DNA of 64,000 nt from Basidiobolus meristosporus CBS 931.73. Its lineage: Eukaryota > Basidiobolomycota > Basidiobolomycetes > Basidiobolales > Basidiobolaceae. Where the stretch lies: positions 1 through 64,000 of the forward strand of contig MCFE01000334.1 in the NCBI GenBank assembly GCA_002104905.1, read 5' to 3'. The position numbers and the translations under genes were made by a program. The first letter of the stretch is position 1. The number at the start of each line of letters is the position of its first letter. The notes beneath the pieces were generated by a model that had not been told where the DNA came from, did not search any database, and saw only the letters and a program-made list of their open reading frames with translations. Positions 20,200 through 30,929 of this stretch are shown in pieces.

Positions 20200-20627
20200 T
20201 CTTAGACCAAAGTATATTTAAAACCAAATTTAAAAACTATATTTAAAAGATCAAAAACCATTTTTAAAAACCAAATATCAAAAACCAAATTTAAAAAACA
20301 TATTTAAAAAACTATATTTAAAAACTAAATTATGCAACTTAAATTATTTTTTAACCCATGTTTTCTTAACCTAAGAGTTTTATAACTACTTTACTCTTAC
20401 GACTTATAACCCTTTTTAACCCAAGAGTTTTATAACTACTTTACTCTTACCACTCATAACCTTTTTTAAAAACACCTTTTTTTATTATTAACTCTCATTG
20501 TATATACCTTTTATAACTACTTTACTCTTACAACTTATAACCCTTTTTAACCCAAGAGTTTTATAACTACTTTACTCTTAAGACTTATAACCCTTTTTAA
20601 CCCAAGAGTTTTATAACTACTTTACTC
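20200..20627. repeat. AT-rich repeats and 50-bp tandem array ending at the Gypsy junction (array 3)
   Basis: 20,200-20,340 iterates short TATTTAAAAAC/CAAATTTAAAAAC motifs. From about 20,373 a 50-base unit built on AGAGTTTTATAACTACTTTAC and ACTTATAACCCTTTTTAACC appears (unit starts near 20,373, 20,423, 20,554 and 20,604), broken once near 20,460-20,505. The last unit is cut after TTTACTC at about 20,627, where Gypsy protease sequence begins. Confidence 0.85.
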
Positions 20628-20900
20628 AAACTTGCAGTTCCTAGATATAAAGGCCTGTAGGTCTTCTTCAAAGTCATTGATCTTTGTCCTTACTAGCTGA
20701 GTAATAAGGTTGATTATGTGAGAGTTCCCATCAGCTGTTGAGACTGAAGTTGATTTGATGGGTTCCAAGTTGATTCCAGCATTCAAAGCAAATTGCTCTG
20801 ACATGTACTCATGTGATGCTCCTGGGTCAATCATGACCTTGGCAAGTACACCATTGATTACTCCATTCAGTTATAATAGCTTTCCTGAGTTTGAGGTCAT
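20628..20900 (-). pseudogene. Gypsy protease, truncated at the viral block
   Basis: The - strand reads AKVMIDPGASHEYMSEQFA, a retropepsin active-site region in which the usual D-S/T-G-A is DPGA. It runs about 60 residues further to EEDLQAFISR before the foreign block interrupts it. A stop separates it from Gag. The protease would mature Gag-Pol; the substituted active site and truncation make this copy inactive. Confidence 0.75.
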
Positions 20901-20936
20901 CTGGGACAGGTATTCTTCTGTCATATGGTAGGTGAG

Positions 20937-21845
20937 TTATGAGTCTTCTTCAAGTTCATCCTCCAAGGTACCATGCTCCAGGGCCTCAATATGGTTAAAG
21001 GCTCTAGATGGCTGGTGTCCATTTCTTCTCTGAGGGCAGTACTTTGCAATATGTCCCTGCTGGTGGCAATTGAAGCAAAGTCCTTTCTTCTTACATTCTT
21101 CTGAGGTAGGATTCTTCTGCCTAGCATCTATTTCCATTGGTACTGCTTCTGACTGTCTTCTTTCATAATGATTGTAGCCTTTCTGATTAGTCACTGCAGG
21201 CTTCCCAACTCCAAACATAGCTAAGTTGTAGTCAATGGCAATCTTGATGGCTTCTTCAATAGTCTGAGGTCTCTGGTAATTTGCTTCCTTGCAAGTTCTT
21301 TCTTTCAACCCATCAATAAAGTATTCAATTTGATTCAGGGGGTCCATTCTTTCAATTTGTCCAAGTAGAAATCTGTACTTGTAGATGTATTCTTGAACCA
21401 CTCCTTTCTGTCTGAGTGTTTTTAACTTCCTTCTTAGTAGTGTCTGCTGGTATGGAGATTCAAAAGCATGCTGAATCTCCAACATAAACTCATCCCAGGT
21501 AGAGATTGTAGAGCATCCCATCATAGTGGCTGACCTGATCTTGTTGTGGTACCACTGTAAGGCTGCATCTGCCAGGTAAGAAGCTGCATGATGCAACTTG
21601 CTTTCTGGAGCAATTCCTTTAGCTTTAAAAGCTTCATCAATCTGAAAGTGCCTAGTTCCCAGGTTTTCATTGACTCTGCCATGGTACTGGTTGACCTTCA
21701 CACTAAAGTTGCTCTTGACAGGGCTTTGCTGGCTCTGAGCCATGGTAGTCATTCCTTGTTGCTGTTGGCTGAGGATCTGGAGAAACTGTTGCTGTTGGGC
21801 TAGGATTTGCTGCATGGCATTCTTCCATTCTTGATTGTCCAACAT
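20937..21845 (-). CDS. Gypsy Gag protein, open frame
   Basis: 302 residues from ATG at 21,845. The N-terminus is Gln-rich (MQQILAQQQQFLQILSQQQQ), the central part is a retrotransposon Gag domain (DAALQWYHNKI, WDEFMLEIQHAF, RKLKTLRQKG, YIYKYRFLLGQI), and a CCHC zinc knuckle CFNCHQQGHIAKYC lies at about residues 258-271. Gag forms the particle and binds element RNA. This is the least damaged gene of the element. It ends at a TAA before the protease, so a Gag-Pol fusion would need that stop bypassed. Confidence 0.8.
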   Translation of the reverse strand: MLDNQEWKNAMQQILAQQQQFLQILSQQQQGMTTMAQSQQSPVKSNFSVKVNQYHGRVNENLGTRHFQIDEAFKAKGIAPESKLHHAASYLADAALQWYHNKIRSATMMGCSTISTWDEFMLEIQHAFESPYQQTLLRRKLKTLRQKGVVQEYIYKYRFLLGQIERMDPLNQIEYFIDGLKERTCKEANYQRPQTIEEAIKIAIDYNLAMFGVGKPAVTNQKGYNHYERRQSEAVPMEIDARQKNPTSEECKKKGLCFNCHQQGHIAKYCPQRRNGHQPSRAFNHIEALEHGTLEDELEEDS

Positions 21846-21890
21846 CTTGAGGGTGGTTTCTTCTTTCTTCAGGAGGGAGGTTTTTAGTTA

Positions 21891-21902
21891 TGCTGCTACC
21901 AA
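21891..21902 (-). other. Gypsy primer binding site
   Basis: TTGGTAGCAGCA on the - strand directly follows the 5' LTR. TGGTAGCAG is complementary to a tRNA 3' end of the initiator-Met type. Confidence 0.5.
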
Positions 21903-22266
21903 TGTTACAAGTCTTGGTATAAGAGCTGTAGAGGAAAAGGGAGTTTAGCTAGTATTTCATTCACTAAAACCTGAACTGATCTCTATTGTGGTTCCAGTAG
22001 CTTCTTATATACATTTTGCCAGATCAATTGCTGACTAATTGTATTTCCTAATGTAGGTTGTGGCTGATGACTCATTTGACTGCATCATCATCACCCAATA
22101 AGATCCTACTTAATATATCTATATCTGTCTGATAAGGATCTGCTGATTCATTTGCTGACTAATCCTACTGTTGTCATGGATAATACTGATATACTGATAA
22201 CCTAAACATATACTAATTGATTTGACTAAAAACTGATCTAACTCAAACATTCAAGCGGCAGATCAT
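21903..22266 (-). repeat. Gypsy 5' LTR, outer end clipped
   Basis: Partner of 10,713-11,081, starting TGTTACAAG at its inner end. The outer end stops at ATGATCTG, missing the expected TGTTA bases, and continues into transposon unit B. Confidence 0.8.
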
Positions 22267-22798
22267 GAAAGTTACATTGGGATATGGCTTAATTCTTGGC
22301 TATGACATTAAGCTACTTGAGTTCCTTCTTTGCAGCAAAGATGCTGCTTTCTCTACCTGGGATATTGATTACTCTACACAGATTATCTGCTCATCATGCT
22401 TCTGTTGCATCTATCCTATCAGCCACTGCACCTATTTGCTTCATTAATGCTTTGGTATGAGCTGACAACATACTTGCTAATATGGGTGATGGTGATGTTA
22501 TTGTGGCCATTTGCTGAACTTCAACTGAGGGTACTGCATTTGCTACATTCTCATCTGCCTGAGCATAATGGTCAGCTTGTGGCTCTGCAGAGGTTCTCAA
22601 TTGCCTACTTGACTGAGAGCCTAAGGAGTCTGCATTATCACCTTCAATGAGCACACTGTCCACAGGGCTTTTTTTGGATGTAGCCCCGCTTGTTGCACTG
22701 AATGTCAAAGCAAGCTGTTGTCCAACCATTCTTCTGTTGCTGTCAGCAGTGGGGTTTGGTTGAGACCCAGACAACTCTGCTTTATTTTTTGGTGGCAT
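22267..22798 (-). pseudogene. Second gene of the Tnp2-like element, copy B, 5' end only
   Basis: Starts at 22,798 with MPPKNKAELSGSQPN and reads 134 codons to 22,394, then on in broken form to the Gypsy border. Units C and D start with the same motif. Composition is Ser/Gln/Ala-rich with no obvious fold. The remainder is cut off by the Gypsy element. Function unknown. 22,799-23,210 is the shared divergent promoter region and has no gene. Confidence 0.55.
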
Positions 22799-23210
22799 AT
22801 ATATGGAAGTGAGTCAAATCAAAGGGGAAATAATGTTACGTATACATGTGTATGTGATGCCATAACTATATTTAAAATGCTTACTGTGGTGGTTCATTGT
22901 TGAATCTTACATTCATGTAGGTGCAATGTCTCAAACACCAGACTGTCTTAAGTTCACATGAGTATTGACCAAAAAGTAATATATTAGCAATATATTGTTG
23001 AAGGTCAAACTGTTTGCCCCATGGATAAGACTATATTGACTCTAAGCTGCAAGAGAAGTGAAAAAGATCATGTGGCTATTGTGGCAAGCCTCTCAGCCAT
23101 GAATCATGTAGACAGCTCAGGAAGTATTACAAGGATCATGGCCAGTGTTTTCCCACCCAAGTCATGTTTGGCCATTATTGGTCACTACTGTACTAACATT
23201 ATCTTGCTGG

Positions 23211-24280
23211 TGTAGTGGGGTCACAGTGGCACCCACCAACAGATGTGTTCATACCAATATTTTTTGCTTCCCTATTTCTCTACTATACTTATTTTAGTTT
23301 TATCCCATTTGTCTTGCCTGATCAGCACTATTCCATAAGCCAGTTAGCTATCACATCTGCTTACCTTATTGCATAAGTTATCCTTCACTTTAGGTAAGAT
23401 TACTGGCAGTAGGTGCTTCTTTATTAGGCAAGTACCCATGCCACTACCCATGACACATGATCAACCTGTGTCACCATCCCTATCATTTCCATACTGTATA
23501 TAGTATCCCTACATTACACAGGCTTCAGAGTACTGATACCTGATTGGTTGGCTGTGCTGTGCCTCTCAGAACCTTCCGGCACCTACTTCAAGCATTCTCA
23601 GGTCATTCTGATGTTGTTAAGATTTCTATTGATATCCAGAACCTTCTGGAACACCATGATTAGTAACCACTTAGCCATTGATAAAAGTATATAAGAGAGG
23701 CTATCCCTCAACAATAAGTTATCATCTCTTTCATCAATATTCTGATTTATTGATTGATGTGATCACTGCTACCTGCTGCTACCTGAACTTCCAACTGCAG
23801 ACCACAGAACATTCCCAGGAAAACATGCTGACAGCCAACTGACCTTGAAGGCACCACTTGTGGGGAATACTCAGAGTAGGTATCTTTGATTGTATTTGAT
23901 TCTTTCCCAAGTTTGTTCATATACAGGCAAAGATACCTTTCTGTCTTTGTAACTATTGACCACAGCTGCATTCTTACCAAGTCCCTGCTGGTGGAGTTTA
24001 CAGTTGTTTTGACTTTGGAAGCTTTGGTACATTGTCATCTCAACGGATGCTGGACCCAGCACATACTTTTGTTAAGATGCCAACTAAGTTGGGGATTGTA
24101 GCTCAATAGTTCTCCCTTGACAAGCTTGATGTTTATTCCCCATCACATTAGATTAGTGACAGAACCCAAGTATTCCCAGCAAGCTTTTGCCAGAGGTTAT
24201 TGCACCCAGTGAACACCCCACACACAAAACACTTGAAAAATGTTGGACGTGTCTCTCCCTTGGACTTTTACCCCACCACA
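23211..24280 (+). repeat. Solo LTR, family 1 (copy in unit B)
   Basis: 1,070 bp, TGTAGTGGGG...CCCCACCACA, closely similar to 7,996-9,064. The uninterrupted sequence is visible in unit C at about 30,935, showing a simple insertion with about four duplicated bases (CTGG/CCAG, now diverged). It contains a TATA-like AGTATATAAGAG near 23,687 followed by CTCAACAATAA. Confidence 0.75.
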
Positions 24281-25183
24281 CCAGGCAGTCAACACTACTA
24301 TATTGACACCTGGCTGTCTTTGTTGCCATGCTCAAACTGAGTCAGGTGAGTTTGTGATGCCTTTGGGCTAACCTCAGCCTTCTGAATATGGCATTCAGAG
24401 TGATAGCTCTAATAAAGAAGGTTCACTGATGGATTGTAAGCCTATATCCCCTGACAACAGTAACATGTATGAGCCCAGTCAAGTCCCTATATGCAATGAG
24501 ATGACACCTGCTGAAACAAGTGCCCAGGATACTTTATGGAGCCAAGTGAGCCCAGTAATCCAACTACTGGTGAATGATGTGATGTTGTGGCTAGAGAAGT
24601 GGCGCATTCCAACTCACATCAGTAATGGGGGCTTTGGGGATTTATCACCATTTCTTACCAAATTCATTCCAGGATACAACTTACCATGTACATGGTATAA
24701 GTGGACAACTGTCATGCAGCTGTCAACATATGATCCAGAGACTGTCCTGATTCTAGCACATGTTGACAGTTGCATGGCATTCACATCCAAAAATGCTACC
24801 ATTTCAATGTGTCCAAATTGTCAGGAACCCACCACCATTGAGGCAAAATATTGTTCACACTCCTGATATATTCCAGTCATACTACATCTGAGAAAGCTTA
24901 TACTGTCCAACAATATTGCAAAGCTATACAGTACCACACTCAGTATCAATCAAGTGCAAACATATCCAATATATTTGATGGCAAACATTACAAACAGCTA
25001 AGAAGCAAGGGCTACTTTGAAGGTATGTATGACCATGCCTTTGCTTTAGCACTTGGTGGATTCTCATTAAATAGGTACTCTACCAGCAAATCCTGCTGGC
25101 CACCAGTTCTCATCAATCTGAATCTACCGCCCATATTATGGGATCAGAGCAATAGTCTGATGGTAGTCTCACTGGTATCTAGG

Positions 25184-25946
25184 TGTTGTGCATCAACATT
25201 TAAAACTTAGCCAATTTTACTCCGTTTGAAAATCTAGTACCCTAACTGATTTTCCCTAACCCAAACATAACAAATCCCAGTTACAGTTTATTTTATCCCA
25301 CCTCAGATTCTATTTTTAGCTATCACACCTGATCTATTTTCAAATGGTCATTACGTTATCAACCTATCTGCCAAGCCTTCCCAGGTGATTAGTCATCTGA
25401 GATCTATCCAACCACTGTGCAGTTGCCAAGACATCAGTTGATTGTTGATGTAATTTTCATTTATCTTATGCACCTATGAACACCCAAGTTGATTTCAATC
25501 AATTCAGTCCCTTGGCGCTTACTAATTCAACTTGATCAGAAAAGTATAAATAGAGTTTACTGAACCTTTTGGTTTAGTGTGTGTCTCAACAAAATTAAGA
25601 TTCTGTCTCAGCAAAAATAAGAATCCAACAATTCCATTCTAGTTTCTATCCAAGCCTAGTATATCTAGCACTCCAAAGAACACCAAGCCTAGTATATCTA
25701 GCACTCCAAAGAACACCAAGCCTAGTATATCTAGCACTCCAAAGAACACCAAGCTTAGCCTGCTTAGCAAACAAATATCATTGTCTTTATAGCCAACCCA
25801 GCTATATCCAAGACCAATATTAGATCAGAATCTTTCTGCTAATATTTCCGCCACTCTCTGGCAATTCTAAGATTCTGCACTTAATTGTCCCTTTGGTTCA
25901 GTTAAACCATTCAAGAGTTTTATTACACTTTCTCTTGGATACAACA
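25184..25946 (+). repeat. Solo LTR, family 3, inside transposase copy B
   Basis: 763 bp, TGTTGTGCATC...ATACAACA, with a perfect 5-bp duplication CTAGG at 25,179-25,183 and 25,947-25,951. Unit C has the empty site near 31,832. It includes a TATA-like AAGTATAAATAG near 25,542. Confidence 0.85.
25651..25749. repeat. 33-bp repeat, three copies, inside the family 3 LTR
   Basis: Three identical 33-base units beginning CAAGCCTAGTATATCTAGCA, followed by a diverged partial fourth unit. Confidence 0.9.
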
Positions 25947-28019
25947 CTAGGCCTAAATCACCATTTAGCCTGGATAGCTACCTGTGCCCAATGCTGGATG
26001 AATTTTGTATGCCTTACAGCAGGATAACAGTAAATGGTTGTCATGTAAACATGCATGTTATAATCTGCATTGGAGATACCCCAGCTATCAGCAAGATAGC
26101 AGGTTTTTCCGGGCACAATGGACAGTATTGCTGTTGAATGTGTGAGATCCAGGGGATTTACTCCATAACTCACACACATTATCATTACCCAAGCACTAGC
26201 ACTAAGAACATCATCTTTTCACAGTGAGAACATACAGAAGTAAGTATGCAATTGCAGCAAAGTTGGCAAGCTGTAAGCCATTGTCCAGAATATGGAATCA
26301 ATTGCAAACCAGAGATGCTTACAATAGAGGGTATCTGTTGGAGCAAAAGCTTTCCACTGGGGGCAATGCATTTGCTTTTCAACAATATCCCTATACTGAT
26401 GACCAGGTTGTACATGGGTATTTCAAGCTAAATGAGCCCTTAAAGTACTGGAGAAATTTGAAAGAATTGGCAAGATATTAAGGAGCATCTGCTACCCCAA
26501 GTACTTCTCATGGGCTCCAAGTAATACTCATACAAATATGGGACAATATAAATACTAAGACTGGATGAACTGAATATGTATCTATTCAAGTGGTGTTCCA
26601 AAGTCATTGCTACCAAGAGTTCATTGGAGGTATTGGGAGTCATAATTGGACATTGTAGGAATATTTATCCAGGAGTAGATCACCAATGCCAACTTGACAC
26701 ATCTATAGCTGTTGTGTGAGGAGTTTGTAACAGGATTTGAGTGGCTATACTACAAAAATAAAGCTGTATGTATAGATCTCTGCTGCTACTGTATCCATTC
26801 TCTACTCCATCTTGCACAGTGTGTGGCAAATATTGGGCTTTGCTTCACCTTTGGGGAGTTTCCTTTGGAGCAGATGTGTGGGGAGATAGGACAACAAGTC
26901 AAGTTGCAGGTACTACCATATCCTAATCTCATCAAGAATATCACCTTCAAGTCTGTCATGGATGTTATGAGGTGGCACATGGAGGACAGCCAGAAAGAGT
27001 TGGAAAATACTGAGGACTAATGTGAACATGGAGACATCTATGCCTATGGCATTAAGAAGCTAAGCAGCCTCAAAGCATGGGTGATCAGTTAAGTAATGCA
27101 AAGTTGGGTTGGGTGCAGCAAGCAACTGATTTTTATCAGAAAAACTCTACCAAGATATGCCGGATTTCTCATTGTCATAAGCCAACCTTTACATCATTCA
27201 ATGAGGAGTTCAAACAAACAAAAGCCAGAGCGCACCTATTAGAGGGACTAGAATCCAGCAGGGAGAAGGAATATATTGGCTAGATACCAAGAAGCTCTTG
27301 GGGATATTCAGGTGGTATTGATGGCAGAAGTGGCTACAACTAAGCATATGTTTGGATAATGTATATGTTTCCAGCAGTACAAGGTATATGGCAACTTTGC
27401 AAGTATCACACTAAGAAGCTGTAATGTTGAGGTGATAGAAGTATGTCAATTGCAGCAGGTATGTGTGCTTGTAGAGGTTAGTAAGCAGGAGGCCATAGTT
27501 TTTTGGACTTGAACTGTATGTGGAATACCCAAGGTAGTAGTGGGTAAGCAAATATAGAGGGGTAATTCTACAGTGGAATATATGAATTGCACAACAGGAG
27601 GTAGAAAAAGGAAACACCATTTGGTAAATTGGTACAGTAGCATTATACAGAGCCAGCAGTAGGCTGTTATACTGCCACTATAATCCCATCAGAGTCTTGC
27701 TGCAAGGCTGTCAAAATACTGTCAAGTTTCTTGCCATATAAGGCAATTGGATGTCCTGGCTAATAATCACAGAGCACCAAAAGACTGCAACAATACCATG
27801 CAAATATCATCACAGCACCAATAAACTATTGTCAAGTTTTATTCCTTTATTTAGTTGTAACATTAGCAAAACACCATTGTGATCCCATCATAAGATTGTT
27901 AGGAGGGTCACTAATTCCAAGCTGCTGGTATTATAATGGTCTCTAAACAGGATCCTAACAGCTGATATGGATTGAATCCACCTGCGGGTCCAAATTATTT
28001 TTCACAGGGAGCATTGATT

Positions 28020-30527
28020 AGCAAGTTCAGCAGTTTTTTTTGCATGCTTCCCTGTCTCAGGCTTGGGTAGACATTTTTCCCTTTCCCTTTTCTTTTATAA
28101 CTGCCAGGTCTTTCACTGCCACTTTGTCTGAGTGCTTCTTGTAGTAAACTACATTTTTTCCCTAATAAATTCTGCTCTAACGCATCTGTTTTGGCCAGAT
28201 TGTCCCTTGCTGGTACACTCCTGGCAACCTGACTTTTCTTTTCCACTTGTCTTGAGCTCTCAGCTGTAGTTGTAACAGGCTCCTGAGAAAGCAGCTGGTT
28301 TTTGTCACAGCCAGGTCCTTCACTTCTACTTTGGCAGAGTGCTTCTTAGGTTAATTACACTTTTTTCTTGATGAATGTTGTACTGGTGCATATGTATCTG
28401 CCTGCTTGTCACTTATTGACACTCTTCCAGCTACCTGAAGTCTCTTTGACGCTTGTCTAGAGCTGTTGACCCTGCTTGTAACAGGCTCTTGAGGAAGCTG
28501 CTGGTTTTTATCTATGGCACCCTGATTCTTCTGCCTTTGATAGTTTCTGCCATTCTTAAGATTCTTTCTTAGCATACAAATGCTGGCCCAATATCCGTTC
28601 TCCTGTTAGAATCCAAGATAATGTTCATGGACCAAGTCATGATCATTCTGCTTGTTCTGTGTTCCTGATGGTCCCATGGTATGCCAGCCTTAAGGTGATG
28701 TGTGGTAATGGAAAGTATTCCATTACTACAATATCTCAAAACCAATATTGCACTCATTTCTTTATTTTGCTTTTTGCTATTGTAACACAAAGGTGAAAGA
28801 TCAAGAATTTACAACTTTGAAGGACAAATACTCTAGACCCTGACAATCAATCCACCCAAGAGTATTATGTCATACAGAACGTGCAGTAGCCAACATTTTT
28901 TTATATTAAAGCTCATTTGAAGCAGTACTTAGGAGTTATGACCAAAGGAGTCCAATTGTTATATATACTAGGCCACTATTGCTAGGATTACAATGGTGAC
29001 TTTGATTGTGTGTAACTTTTGAACCAGCCATTCAAATCACGTGAGGTATTTACAGATACTGCGCCTATGTCTGACCATTGCAACTGCAGCATTTTAGCTC
29101 TGTATCACATGTATTGCTTGCACAATTGCCCAAAGACTTTGATCCTTCAGAAGTTTTGTATATGACTTCCCCAGCTGAAAAATAAAGGAGAGCCTCTCTT
29201 TCCATAATCTCCACACTACAGTTACAAGTTTAATGGCTATTAGACTTCCCCTGCATCACTTGCACTGTTGGGTATTCTGACTTTGACTGATACTACATCA
29301 GTACAGAGACTGCAAAGCTGACAAAAATCCAATCTAAGTTCTGCAAGAAACTACCACTTTTCTGCTGGAAAAGTCCCCTCTAAGAAACCCCTTTACTCTA
29401 AAGAGACCCCTTTAGAGACTTCTACAGCACACCCCTTTAAGTAAACAGGGGAGCTCAGAACTTTCATATCAGGAAATATTTTCTCAGAAAGGAAAGTGAC
29501 TTCCAAGCAAGGAAAAGCTAATATAAAAGTAAATAAGCCCATTAGTCTACAGAAGGTAAGAATACTGCTGTAGAAGTGAGAAACACTGCCTATAGTATAT
29601 ATAGAGCCTAAGATTGAGGATATTACAGAAAGTTATATCTTCTATTGGTATATCAAACTCCCAATAAACTATTTCAGTATTAGCACACTGGAAGTTGTTG
29701 TATATTGCTGATTAGCCTCTATATTGTAGAACAAGCCCCAAACTAATCATAATACAACACAACAGATGGTGTGCTAGACTTCTGATGGCCTCTTGAATAT
29801 TGGCCTACTCTTCATTATTGCACTCAAAGGGTTCACAGATATTCAATGTCTTTTGATTCTTAGGCTTTGGTATAAACAAAGCATTGTATCCCTCCTATGC
29901 TGTGATAGGTTTTTCTGTGGGCTTTATCTTCAGGCACTGTTGTTGTGCTTCAAAGACTGTATGGTGTTTCAATGCTGTTACATTGGGATATTGCTCAATT
30001 CTTGGCTGTGACATTGTGCTACTTGAGTTCCTTCTTTGCAGCAAAGATACTGCTTTGTCTACCTGGGATATTGATAGCTCTACACATATTGTCCACTCAT
30101 CCTGCTTCTGGACTATTTCCTGATTTCTCTGGGCCATTGTATCTATTCTATTAGCCTCAGCACCTCATTGCTTCATTAATGCTTTGGTATAAGCTGGCAA
30201 CATACTTACTAATACTGTTGGTGGTGATGTTATAGCAGCTACTTGCTAGTCTTCAACTGAGTGTACTGCATTTGCTACATTCTCATCTGCCCAAGAATAA
30301 CAGTCAGCATGTGGCTCCGCTGAGGTTCTCAATTGCCTTCCTGACTGAGAGCCTGCAGAGTCTGCATTATTACCTTTGGTTGACTCTGTTATCATGGCCT
30401 TTTTTGGATGAAGCCCTGGTTGTTTCACTGAATGTCAAAGCAAGCTGTTGTCCAACTGTTCTTCTGCTGCCATCACAGTGGGGCTTGGTTGGGAACCACA
30501 CAACCTTGCTTTATTTTTCAGCAGCAT
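28020..30527 (-). pseudogene. Second gene of the Tnp2-like element, copy C
   Basis: Starts at 30,527 with a MLLKNKA-type N-terminus. It continues through AQRNQEIVQKQDEW (29,895-30,137), then after the solo LTR through RKNLKNGRNYQRQKNQGA and a basic KRKGKGKNVYPSLRQG stretch near 28,070. Comparison with unit D suggests a protein of more than 400 residues with a Lys/Gln-rich, repeat-bearing C-terminal half. Stops occur throughout. I infer an accessory DNA-binding role only by analogy with two-gene CACTA elements. Confidence 0.5.
28701..29764. repeat. Solo LTR, family 2 (copy in unit C)
   Basis: 1,064 bp, TGTGGTAATGG...CAACACAACA, flanked by GATG at 28,697-28,700 and 29,765-29,768. Unit D shows the empty site at about 62,953. 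Confidence 0.75.
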
Positions 30528-30929
30528 ATATATAGAGGTGAGTCAAACCAAAGGGGAAATAATATTACATACACATGTTTATGCAGTGCCACAACTTTGC
30601 TTATAATGCTTACTATGGCAGGTCATCATTGAATCTTATGTTCATGTAGGTGGAATGTCTGAAATACAAGACTGTCTTAAATTCACATGAGTATTGACCA
30701 AAAAGTGATATAATAGCATTTCTTTGTTCTAGATTGAACTCTTTGCCCCATGGGCCAGACTACTCTGACTCAATGCTGTAAGAGAAGAGGAAAAGTCCAT
30801 GTGGCTACTGTAGCAAGCCTCTCAGCCATGAAGTATGCAGACAGCATAGGAAGTATTATAAGGATCATGGCCAGTGTTTTGCCACACAAGTCATAGTTGA
30901 CCATTCATTGGTCACTAGTGTACCAACAT

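Larger units (their letters stand above)
12936..20627. other. Endogenous large-DNA-virus-like block inside the Gypsy element
   Basis: The block is bounded on the left by Gypsy pol (about 12,930-12,940) and on the right by the Gypsy protease (about 20,628), with the right edge inside a tandem array. It is more AT-rich than its surroundings yet contains many CpG dinucleotides, whereas the adjoining Gypsy integrase has none over roughly 600 bp. It holds eight closely spaced intronless genes on both strands, including a poxvirus-type uracil-DNA glycosylase and a Rpb1 domain 5 gene. That pairing of replication/repair and transcription genes points to Nucleocytoviricota. A cytoplasmic linear plasmid origin is a weaker alternative, since I know of no such plasmid with a UDG. 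Signs of decay suggest a relic. Confidence 0.75.
10713..22266 (-). mobile_element. Gypsy LTR retrotransposon carrying a 7.7-kb foreign block
   Basis: Read on the - strand the order is 5' LTR (22,266-21,903), PBS, Gag, protease start, foreign block, end of the RT/RNase H region, integrase, PPT, 3' LTR (11,081-10,713). The LTRs align along their whole length with about 20 mismatches and one gap in 360 bp by eye, near 6 per cent. The reverse transcriptase palm, roughly 1.2-1.4 kb of pol expected between protease and the YYWRF segment, is absent and is replaced by sequence of different composition. No target-site duplication is visible, and the last few bases of the 5' LTR are missing. The element cannot move on its own. 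Confidence 0.85.
24281..27290 (+). pseudogene. Tnp2-like transposase, copy B
   Basis: The N-terminal part (24,429-24,866) includes a Cys-rich site CPNCQEP...HSC. The following part (about 24,990-25,180) reads GMYDHAFALALGGFSLNRYS before a 763-bp solo LTR interrupts it. After 25,951 the frame resumes with LDSYL...PMLDEF, GDTPA, GFSGHNG and, at 26,712-27,020, the CFTFGEFPLEQMCGE block followed by LPYPNLIKNITF. These are the order and spacing of Tnp2/Plavaka-type DDE transposases. Stops and one LTR make it inactive. Confidence 0.7.
22267..27995. mobile_element. Tnp2-like DNA transposon, unit B right portion
   Basis: This continues the DNA transposon family on the right of the Gypsy element. It holds the 5' end of the - strand second gene, a divergent promoter region interrupted by a family 1 solo LTR, the + strand transposase interrupted by a family 3 solo LTR, and the non-coding right end (about 27,290-27,995). 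Its right end near 27,930-27,990 resembles the end of unit C at about 33,806-33,875. Confidence 0.65.

Noticed and set aside
12936-20627. Cytoplasmic linear (killer-type) plasmid as the source of the block
   Set aside because: AT-richness and an RNA polymerase gene would fit, but no plasmid DNA polymerase or capping gene is present here and a UDG is not expected; a viral origin is favoured.
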